From: Mactra quadrangularis
Taxonomy: Eukaryota > Mollusca > Bivalvia > Venerida > Mactridae
Reading direction: 5' to 3'
DNA: 64,000 nucleotides
Assembly (NCBI GenBank): GCA_025267735.1
Contig: CM046299.1
Location: forward strand, 32,874,887 to 32,938,886
Part shown: in pieces, positions 50,501-62,500 of the stretch
Layout: each line of letters opens with the position of its first letter
Position numbering within the stretch: the first letter of the stretch is position 1
Made by a program: the position numbers and the translations under genes
The notes under the pieces: generated by a model
Database searches by the model: none
Seen by the model: only the letters and a program-made list of their open reading frames with translations
Told to the model about the DNA's origin: nothing

Positions 50501-53500
50501 TATACATGTTACATTTGTAATGATGCATGGTATACACGTTACATTTGTAATGATGCATGGTATACATGTTACATTTGTAATGATGCATGGTATACATGTT
50601 ACATTTGTAATGATGCATGGTATACACGTTACATTTGTAATGATGCATGGTATACATGTTACATTTGTAATGATGCATGGTATACACGTTACATTTGTAA
50701 TGGTGCATGGTATACACGTTACATTTGTAATGGTGCATGGTATACACGTTACATTTGTAATGATGTATGGTATACATGTTACATTTGTAATGATGCATGG
50801 TATACATGTTACATTTGTAATGATGCATGGTATACACGTAACATTTGTAATGATGCATGGTATACATGTTACATTTGTAATGATGTATGGTATACACGTT
50901 ACATTTGTAATGATGCATGGTATACATGTTACATTTGTAATGATGCATGGTATACACGTTACATTTGTAATGGTGCATGGTATACACGTTACATTTGTAA
51001 TGGTGCATGGTATACACGTTACATTTGTAATGATGTATGGTATACATGTTACATTTGTAATGATGCATGGTATACATGTTACATTTGTAATGATGCATGG
51101 TATACACGTAACATTTGTAATGATGCATGGTATACATGTTACATTTGTAATGATGTATGGTATACACGTTACATTTGTAATGATGCATGGTATACATGTT
51201 ACATTTGTAATGATGCATGGTATGCATGTTACATTTGTAATGATGCATGGTATACATGTATTGACGAATTTTAAATCTTTGATGGAATCATAATTACCTC
51301 TGCTGGCATAGTTACATTTGACATTTCAAACACGTCGTGTCCTTTTGAAATAAGCTTATCCATTTTGAGTGGAAATAGTTTATCTTTTGATATTATCATA
51401 CCAAAGTCTGATGAATGAATATAGTTCATACCAGCAACTGTTATCTGTACGTTGTATTGTTTTCCTTAAAGTAGACACATTGGCCAAATAAAATTTGCGT
51501 AAATTGTTGTGAAAGTGCTACAGTCGCATATTTTCATGTGGTTCGTTGATAGTATAAAAATAGGTCCCCTGAACAAACATTAATATTCTAATATTCATAT
51601 CAGCCCAGTTTCCAGGGCGCACTACGAATAAAAAAACTACATGTAAAGAAGTAATATTAATAAAAAACATAAGACAAGTAGGTCACACTTGAATCAAATT
51701 TTGTTCAATCGATCATGAGCATTGGTTTATGGAACTGACGAAGTGGCTAATTTATCTTAAATAAACGAATGATTTTTTTATAAAACAGAATTAAATGATC
51801 TTGAAAGCTTAACCAACATCAAATACAAAGTAGGATTTAATCACATCAGTTTCGGATAATGAGAAGACGATAATGTGAGATTATCTCATTTGCATTGCTG
51901 TATAGTATGTATTGCAAACACAGCGTAGAAAAAAACAAGAAAAGGAAAACGAAATTGATAAATGATTACATAAATAAATGGTGATTTCCTTTTTATTTTG
52001 TTTTGTGGCTTTTCTATGTAACATGCTTGACCAAAATCGATTATTTAGAGTGAAGATACATGACGTTGCGTTTAATACTGGCGTCAATTTGAAAATAATA
52101 AGTCCCTGGACTCAAGATATTCAACTACATTTACAATTTTTATCGCACTTCAATAAATATTATGTCTATAAATCTATGGTGGACTCACCGGTTCTCGCAC
52201 CTCTAAGGACTCAATGAACCATTTCTAATTAATGCAACAATACTTTCAGAAAAATACATTAAAAACGAACCTTTTAATCTATATTCCATTTTTTTATCAT
52301 ATACTTGCTGATATTTTATATTTAAAACAAATCCAAATCCTTTCAGAAAAAACACGACCATTTTCTGAAAACTGTCATGGCGGCTAAAAATAGATGACCT
52401 AATTTCGAACTTCTACCGTATTTGGCTATTTGTGAGGTTATAAATAGCTGTCACATGACTTTATGAGCAGAAGACAGGAATGGCTACCTGCCATGTGCTT
52501 CTTTTGCAATAACATACTTTCAAACAATATTTGATGGATTGTACTGACAGAGCGGAAAAAGGTAATAAGCATTTACTGAAAAATATTCACCATCACGAAA
52601 TATTCATTCTAATTGCCTGTTTCTTGCGCATTATTCACGTTTGACAGTTGTAGTTGCGTCGATTGTTTACTTAACATTTGTGCACACGAGTTAATGACGT
52701 CATACGCAATAACGCAGCAAAGTAAACAACTTTTTTATGAAAGGTTCGAGATCAGATGAGGTCCGAGATCAGGTGTTTGTACGATAAAACAATTTATACT
52801 TTCAGAAAATTATATTATACAGTATAATTCTGTATACATATTTCACAATATTTGAGTAAAAACCTGACTGAACGTCGGAAAATTGCCGGTAAACGTAACA
52901 AAACAAGTAAATTTCGTTTTAAAAACCCAGATAACTGTATGAAGAAAAGTTTTTTTACCAGGAAAGCTAACAATAATCGTGTAACCTAACTATCTTTTAC
53001 TTAAATACAGTTTTATCCAAATATAAATGTACAGTTCGTTTTTTCTCAACTGTCAAAACATGAATAATTTCACGGTGACTTCGTGCTCTTTATTTTACAC
53101 CCATGGTATTGTGATAGTGTGTAAATCAATCGCCGTGAAATTATTCAAACTTTGACAGTTGAGAAAAAATAGACAATAGCTATAGGCAAAAGTATCGGAA
53201 AATACATGTTCGTTGAAAAGGTAAGTCTTTAATCGTTTACAACTTCGATATATTTGGCGCAATAATTAAAATGGCATAATAATTTTTAGTGCTTTGCAAA
53301 AGTTCATTTCTTTAACCTTAGATATATTTTAGAATGAAAATAATTTAGGAAATGGAAAGCGGTGTTAGTCAGGTTTGGTGTGTCTAGCCACGATGTAACG
53401 CACCTACAACATGCCTTAAATAGACTCGACTCAGATAATTTAAAGTTCACTGTTCAATGGATTAAACAAAATAGCAAAATTTCATAATAATCATTAAAAA

Positions 53501-56500
53501 AATCAAACAAAAGGGTATAACATAATACAATATCAATATAATGTTGGTGTAATAGCTTAGAATATTTATCTATATAAAATGTCTAGCCATAATGTAACGC
53601 TGCCTGTTTTTAGACATTTTAACGTCAATGTTGTCGACTATACTTATGTATGGATTATATAAATTACGATAATGCATAAACATGTGTGGTTTAAATCGGC
53701 AAACGATAAGATGGCAAGCAAAAAGGAAAAAAATCTAAAGAAGATGAGAATGCAAATAAAATATTGTCAAATGAAAACTATCATTAAGACTTGTGGACAC
53801 CGTAACTCGCATTGATATTTGGTAAAATAAGTTATAGTATGTACATGAGGTTTCAGTGTATTTGAAATTAATAAGTAAAAAGATTCACGAAACAATGCAA
53901 ACAAGTTTGTAGCATGAAAGCCAGTTAAAAAGTTTTTACTATTACATGTAGGCATATATTGAATGGTGACTAAGGCGTATTGAATATAGTTTGTAAATTA
54001 AAAAACGTTACTTTTGACGTTACGCAAGTTGACACCAGTATTGAACGCATGTCATTATAAGACATTCAACTATTTCAATTGATAGACTAGGGTCAATTAT
54101 ATGTGATTTAATACATATAAATATATTACCGATCACTGGATATTCATTGACAGAAGTTTTACTTCCTATCTCAAACAACTCATGAGTAATTGATACAGGA
54201 CTTTCACCAAGTATTGTTACATCCCATGTTGTTGCATCGTTCTTCTTAAATTTCCAAAATCCGTAATCGGACTACAAGAAAAAAATACAAATTTATCACA
54301 TGGTATAAGATTGTTTATTTGATGGCATAGTCCAATAAGGGAATAAGTGTTAAATGCTGCATTTTAAAAGTACAGAAAGACTTTCGTCCACATTAAAACC
54401 TTAAGCCCCAGTCCCATAAATCGTGGCTTGTTGCGGGCCCGAAGGTGCTAACAGCCGTAGGCCGTGGGAAGCCTTGTATGTACGGTGTGTCTACGGGTTT
54501 GTGGTCACATTAATTTTAGAGACGTGCAGTCAATCGTAAGAGCGGCAGTACAGGCATCGTACGGGCCATTTACGGATGTAGAAGACTCCCGTGTGGCCAC
54601 CGCAAGGAGTATGGGCGTATGCATTAGCCTGATAAGATGATAACGTAGAGCCTGTTAAGAAAGCAAAGAGAAACGGCGTATCGTATGACGCGTTCGTTCG
54701 TTCGTTCGTTCGTTTGTTTGGGTTTTACGGCGCACCAACACAAAAAGGTAATATCGCGCCGAAAGCAATCAATGATACTATTAATTCTAACGAACCGTAC
54801 GACTGAAAGCAATTTCATTATAAGCCGTCAGCCGTAAGATCACAAGAATGTGGTCACAAAAGCGAAATAATGTTGTTTACGGACATGTAAGAGCTAAAAT
54901 CGTAGATGACCGTGCGGGCTGTCGTGCGGGTAACGTACGGGTCCGTAAGAAGAATTGAATAAAAACGAGTCGTAAAGACCCGTATCTGGAACATGTGTTT
55001 GCCGTGGAAAATCGTACGGAGATCTTGCGGGACACTTGCGGGGTACGCACGATACGTTAGCGCAACAACGGCATATTATTTTCGTAGGTTTCATGATTGT
55101 AAAATATTTATTGTTGACTATAGCTGAGTTAAAATGACACGAATACGTAAACTACGCTTGTTTGTTTTGTTGAATTTCAAATGGGAAATGTTGAGAAAAG
55201 GAATAGAGCAGTTTATCTTGTCTGATTATGGGGAGATTCCTGTATTACCGGAGTTTAAGGTTCTGTCATCTTACCTTGCAAGTTCCAATGAGTAGAAGAC
55301 TCAGTAATGATGGTTTTTGCAGCTCGCCTTCCCTTTTTGGCCAATATGTAATTAAAAAAAGAACTCCACAACTTTAACCTTTCTAATAACAATAATAGAA
55401 ACGTTGACGATTTTCTCATTTATGTCAGCGAATGGCATAGAACCGGTTATATGCTACTTTCCTACAGGGTTGCGCATCGTCCACGTCTCAATACATCATA
55501 ATCAAGATAAGTGATCAAAGCTCATTCCTGCCATAAAAAGCGTGAAATCCCTTCATCTAACTGCAATTTACTGTCATGATGTTTTTGTAGCAATCCCTTG
55601 GTACTTAAATAAGTGTTACCTTTTTGTTTGACTACCTTGAGGATGATTCCTTATGTGGTAAACACACCCCTTTTTATCGACATGGAACTTCTCACCAATT
55701 TGTAAATTGCGTTGTTAATTTAATGAACCATAAATTTGCTGAAAGATGGATTGGACGGAGATGTTCAGCAGAGTTGCTACCAAGACCTTAAGATGAACCC
55801 TCTTGACTTTCTAACTAACTTTTAACTAAATTGTTGGATCATTGTTGATGATTTCAAGGATAAAATTACATCCTGAACGGCACCACCGCAGCCACCAAGA
55901 GAGTGGGGGGGGGAGAATATAAGCCTTCAATATTATAATACATGCATACAATACGTGTGTGCTGAATGTACACATTGAGAGTACATGACTTTTGGCATAC
56001 CCTGTACATTTGTGTGATAGTGAGAATAGCGACTACTTCGTTTTTCATTCAATTGAGACCGTAAAAACATATTCCTAGTCACTAATTTGTGAGGTATAAG
56101 TAATAAGACAAGTACATGTATACAAAACGATACATTTTACTTAACTTGGTCCTCTAGTTTCGGTCTCATAGAAGAGACAGATATCTATATTCAAGTATAG
56201 GACTTTACAGAATAAATGCATAGTATGCTTACGAAATGTCGTTCGATTTATTTATCTTTTACTGGTTGTGACATGGGCATAAATAGGACATTTTTTCACA
56301 TTCACACGTCAGGGCCATTTCAAGATGTTCTTATTTCACTAATAATTGATTGACAGATATACAGCTTAGCAAAGATTTTTCTGTTTTTTTTTTCAGTCAA
56401 AATTTTGCATTTCATACATGCAAATATATTTCCCCAAAATGACATGTAAAGTGCCAGTACTTTACAAAAGCTGAAAACATATTAACTCATCATTTTGCGC

Positions 56501-59500
56501 CATTCTTCTGCTCTCAATGGCCCTGATTTTTTTCTGGCGATGAAGGGCTCTGAGCCTTTAAAACGCCAGTGACAAAGTAGGGAATTCTAGCAGATGCATG
56601 TATAGTGTCTGGAATAAGAAATTTTATCAGTAGCACTTTTATACAATCACACATTTATTCATGCATGCGACGATAAACGTTCATTTTATTCAAAACGGCT
56701 ATTGCAAGCGTGTTTCCTATACATCGCACGAAATTTAATTAAACGTAACCATCTCGCACGTAATCATTAAGGTGACCGTACACACATGGCTTAAAACAAC
56801 ACACCCGTACGGAGCCGTAGCTGGAAGATATGCAACTGTATTCTATGCTGGGCTAAGATTTCCTTCACGATTTGACTTTAAAGCTGATACATGCATCCAG
56901 GGCTCATCTCACGGAACCTGGTAAAAACGCAACAGTCCGTACGGGTATGCTAGAGTTCGTACGGGTCCTTGCGATATTTGGTCGCACGGCGCACGTACGG
57001 TGCCCGTATGGCTATTTTATGTTTATGGGACCTTTGTTTAACAGATTCGGGAACCGGACATTTGCCCTCGGACATTTGCCCCCCCCCTTTCCTTTTTGCC
57101 GAGGCTGAGATTTGCCCCCTTAAGTTTTTGAAGGGCGGACATCACCCCCCCCCCCAATTTTTTAGAGGGTGGACATTTGCCCCCTTTCAAACTAACATGT
57201 GAATATAAAACGTGACCTGGCTACTTTTTGAACGAATTCAAATTTTTGATATTTGAATATTCATTTAAATAAAGTTTAAAAAATTAAAAGCATGTCAATG
57301 TCTTTTGTCTCGATTTTTGTGTCCGAATTTGTCTATCTGAATACTATGCTACTTTGGTTTACGTAGAATTAACAATATACGATGTTTCAATGCTAACTTA
57401 TGAGTAAATTATAATTATCCATATCTAGTTACTCGAGATTTGTGTAAAGATTTACTTTTCTCACAATTATTTCCATCGAGATGTTTTATGGCAAAGACAA
57501 AAATACAAATTTTATACATAACATACAGAGAATCTACATAAAAAATTAACAGGATATTTATGAATAAAACTTAACAGGATATAAATGAGAAATTATAAAA
57601 TAATCATTTATCCAATATTATAAAACATTATACTTTTTTCAAAAGATTTTTACTTTTTTTAATACTTTTTGAAATAAATTTGGCAGAATTTATGTTATAC
57701 TTTTTATTATTTGACGACATTATATTATTACATTTATTATATTATTACATTTATGAAAACGTGCTCATTTTGCATAAGGGAGATATTTTCTTCTCATGTC
57801 AGCTGGGCAGCAAATAATGAAATGATACTCAGTCTCAACAAAATCCATATTACATAACCTACACAGTATATTTTCCCTTAAAGTACCCGATATGTTTCCT
57901 GCTTCGACTTCTAAATTATGATTGCTTAATCTAAAACAAGTTAATCTACCATTAAATACATTATCAAGATACTGTTCATATTTAAACCCATTTTTAGACT
58001 TAACGAAAGGCTTAAGATATCCCACAAATAGAAAACTATCGGCGAAAAGGCATGACCAGTTTTACCTGCGGAGTGATGCATTTGTCTCTGATTTACTACG
58101 CAGTCAACTTCTAGGTTTGATAAAAATAGTTCCGTCATCTGACTCATCTTTGTTTTACTGATCAGTGACAGGTGTTTACTTATACTGATAAGCGTTTGGA
58201 AGGGGCGGAGTCATTCATTGTATAACTTGAAGTTTAAGTTATTTTACAGTTTTGTACAATATTTATGATATTTAACTACACTAATGAACCTACAGAATTT
58301 GTATCTAAAGTGTACAACGGCTAAGCCAAGATAAATGGGATCTTTTGATTTTGCCAATGTTATATTGAAATATTCTGAAAAGTTAAGTTTTAATTAAATG
58401 AAGAGTATTTTTTTCCAACACGTTATTTTGAGAGCTTTCTGATGATGTATAGTTTAATATCTGTTCTATTATCATGTTTTTAATTATTTTTGATTATATT
58501 CCCTAAAAACCCTGTTTTAACACTGTTTTTGAGTCTCACTGAGATTTTTTGTTCTTTTTTTATCATTTGTTTTGAAAAGTTCTTGTTGGTTACAGTTACT
58601 TTGATGTGTTTTCCATCTCTGACTGGCATGCAGGTATACGATATTATTTACGAAAGTTACATATAATCAATATTTAAGAAAATATTAATGAAAGAGTAAA
58701 CATGTACCTCCGTTATGCAAGTAAGAGTTTTACGTTACCATCTTTGACAGACTTTAAAACAATGTTACTGCTTTATTTCACTTGTATCACCCTTTTACAA
58801 TAACAGTATATTTTTTTTTTCTAACGCAAACGAAGTTTTTTAGGGCATAGCATTTTCTTTTTGGAAAATAACTACTGAACATTGAAAATTTATGTAGAGT
58901 TTGTAACCCCTAGTTTAAACTATATGCTGATTGAATATAAAGAAACATAGCTGCTGTTTTATTACATTTTCTGTTTTTGGTTGTGCCATATAGGTAATGC
59001 AGGAAAGGAATTAAATCAGAAGAAGAACAAAAAAAACTAAAGACAAATAATTGCTGTCCGTAGCCCTGTAGAGTTCGTAGCCCCTAAAATATTTATATCT
59101 TTTTTTATACACGACCATTATAAAACTTTTTTAAGTTCCTTAGTTTTATACTTGTGTTGACTAGCTTTGCATTTAAATACTGTATGTCTTGACAATCTTT
59201 ATTCTGTTGATAAAAATGTTAAATTTGCCGTAATTTATGAATTTCTGATAGATTTCTTTGATGTTCAAACTGATACATTAGACTTTTCAGAAGATATTTA
59301 AATATATATTTATAGTGTTTGTAAGTTGAAGTAAATTGTTTTTAAAGGATAATTGCACTTAAAACTAAGCAGCTTTAAATATGTGATAGAAAAATAAATT
59401 GGTTTGGTAGAGTCCGTAGCCCCTTGTTAATTTTCACATAATCTATTCATTTGTATTTTTACTCCCAAACTTATGTATGTATAGAGATAACTTATTTGAT

Positions 59501-62500
59501 AGATTTTTTTGTTTAAATATACATAGAAACAGGTTGAAAATTCAGGACTTTGTTTTGTTTTGACATTTTATGTTACTATGAAACATACATTTTTCATGTT
59601 TTCTCAAGTAAAGTAAAGGAATTGTTTCTTCCTATTATTGCTCATTTTGTTCAAAAGTCAGAAAATTGATACTGTATCAAAAGAATGTCATTCTACAGAT
59701 CAATTTACATTAAACTACTTTGTTCAATCTTCTAAATACCATTAAGCCAGTATGTAGAGTCCGTAGCCCCTGAAATCCATTTTTATGATTTTCTTTATTG
59801 GGTCAAGAAACATGTGATTATTCAAATCAAACTTGTTCTAAATGTGTTGTCTACATATTCGAATACTTTCAAATATAAAAAATCAGTTTTGTTTCTTTTT
59901 TCTCATCTATATGTAAATTGAAACTTAACATTCCCAGTGTATTTTGGGGTATTTGCACTTTTGACCTTGATAAATGTTGCAGACAATGATAGTCAGTGTA
60001 GATTCTTTTCTAAATTGATAAATACATGTATATCAAACTTATTATAAATCATTTATAAGAAACATACATCTTTCTATTTTTTCTAGTGGTGATATGAATT
60101 GTCGTATAGAGTCCGTAGCCCTGGTTTCCAATTATATAATTTTCTCTTTAGGGTCAGCAAAACCATATTATTCATATCAAACTTGTTCTAAATGTGTTGT
60201 CTACATCTTCGAATACTTTCAAATATAAAAATCAGTTGTTTTTTCTCATCTATATGTGAATTGAAACTTAGCATTCCCTGTGTATTTTAGGGTATTGGCA
60301 CTTTTGACCTAGGTAAATGTTGCAGATAATGAGAGAGTGGGCGGGAATTCTCTTCAAAATGTTAAAGTACATGTTTATCAAACTAAATAACAAATTACTT
60401 ATAAGAAATATAAATATTTCTAATTTTTCGTGTGGTGATATGAATTACCATGTAGAGTCCGTAGGCCTCTTGGGTACATCTATTCAACCGTTCTTAACTT
60501 TTTTGTTCTACACGTTCTATCTATGTTCTTTTGGAAATTAGTGCCTAATAGACATATCTTTATATTACTATAAAAGATTCTGTACTCTGATGAGGTCTGA
60601 AAACTGCCATATGTGAGACTGAAGAGGTACCCTTTATCCTGGCTTAGCCGACAAGGGAAAGCTGTACTTAAAGATTTGTTTATGGCAAGAAAAGGAAAAT
60701 AAAATCTTTATAATATTTGCCAGTAATACACGGAAGAATAACACTTCGCCCTCATTATTTGCCCTTCTCGATTCACACTTGAATCTAATGTGAAAGGAGA
60801 AATCATAGTATGGATTTGTTAGGTTTCTATGTGCACGGAAGTCGTTCTGTATTTCAATACTTTGATTTAATTTTTGGTAAAAATATGTCTTAGAAACCGC
60901 ACAATTTTATTCTTCGCTTTTCGTTCGCATCTCAAAATTCAAAATATGAAAAAAAATTTTTTCGCTCGCTCGCTCCAATTTTTTGTGGACAAAATCCATA
61001 GAACATGTGATCAATTTGTTGTAGCCTAAGCAATACAATAAAAGACCACAGTATCATAACACTATACAAATAAGATACTATCAATAGATAATTTTATTGC
61101 TCTTATTTCATTATGTTCTTAGCATAGAATGTTAAAAAATTGCATTTTGATTTGCTATGGTTAGTATTAAAAACAGTCTAACATTAAACTGCTACTATAT
61201 AGACTGCTTAGTGTTATAACATAAAGCTTTTTGTGGTAATTGATTTTGTTTGATAGGTCAGAGTTTTAATATCAAATAAATAAATTCAAAAGCTTTATAA
61301 GTATATTGACACGGTGATTCAATTTAGTAAAAGCATTTTATTAAAAGGGCATACATTCGACCATTGGTACTCAGAGTCATAGACAGATAGATGTTAGCAA
61401 TGTCCCGTACTTCAACGTAAATGTGTTACTACGGGACTAATGATTTTACTGTGCATTTTCACAATTGTTAAAATTGTTGAGTTGCATAATTATCTAATAT
61501 ATTTAATAACATTGTGATAAACAAATTCCAGATGAATTAAATCATGTTGGAAATGTTTACGAATTTATTTGTCGACCTTCGTAACATCACTCCGTCGTCA
61601 GGCCTTTTCGTCGATTTGTGGTATAGCATAAGACTTTCTGACGAAAATCACTGAAAATCTAAAAACTATCCACAGGTTTTATTTTTAGATAAAGCTTAGC
61701 ATTCTTGTAATTCTTGAAATGGAATTTCTAACTCAATAAATTGATGGCTATTTTGAATAAAAACAATTAATTGTTACTATCACCTTTCAGTTCTCTATAT
61801 GGTTTGATATACAATGTACCACCTAATCCCTTTTAGCTCTAATATTAAAAGGCGTAAGTGCAGAAAAGCTGAATAAAAATTCTTAGTTTTAGTACAAGAA
61901 GAAAGTATCTGTTATTTATCCCCTTTTATACATATCTCAATACTTTGGTTACGGTATTTAACCCGATTTTCTTCTAAAACATACACAAAAAAATCGATTG
62001 AAAGCATTGCAAAATGATCATTTGTACGTAAGTGCAGAAAAGCTGAATAAAAAATCATTCTTAGATGATTTCTATCAGTTTGCATAATAATAAAAACACT
62101 TTTTAATTGTTCTTACACGAAATTGATAACAATAATACGTAAATTTCGGCGTACATTTTCTATAGAATGAAACAAAATTGCACTAATTACATGCATTTTT
62201 GATTTTGGTATTCAAAATAATTCATTTGAGATAGATTTTATCAACAGAACAAAACTTATGTCACATAACATAAAAATGATAAAATTCGCTTATGGTAGTT
62301 TACATTCTATAACTTTAAGACACCTTAAATAATAGATGCAAAAACTATTGGAAAATTATCACATTGATATAATGTATTCAAAAACATGGTTATTAGTTGT
62401 CTTTGTCATAATAGTAAGCACTTATAAAAAAAAGTTTCAACACCAATTTTATACATTTTGTACTGTAACGTAAATGAAAGCTAGTATATCATCGGTATAG

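Larger units (their letters stand above)
48741..51297 (-). other. 2.6-kb intron with two tandem arrays
   Basis: Bases 48745-49960 have no recognised feature. The rest is the 52-bp and 30-bp arrays. Confidence 0.5.

Noticed and set aside
50244..51293. Long ORFs on both strands as genes
   Set aside because: They result from a 30-bp repeat without stops; both strands are equally open and there is no other coding sign.
56872..57202. Plus-strand ORFs in the C-rich stretch
   Set aside because: They cross the CGTACGG repeat and poly-C runs, with low-complexity proline/cysteine products and no domain.
60597..60640. CTGATGAGGTCTGAAAA sequence resembling a hammerhead ribozyme core
   Set aside because: The expected stem II, GAAA junction and matching stems I and III cannot be formed; only the CTGATGAG word fits.
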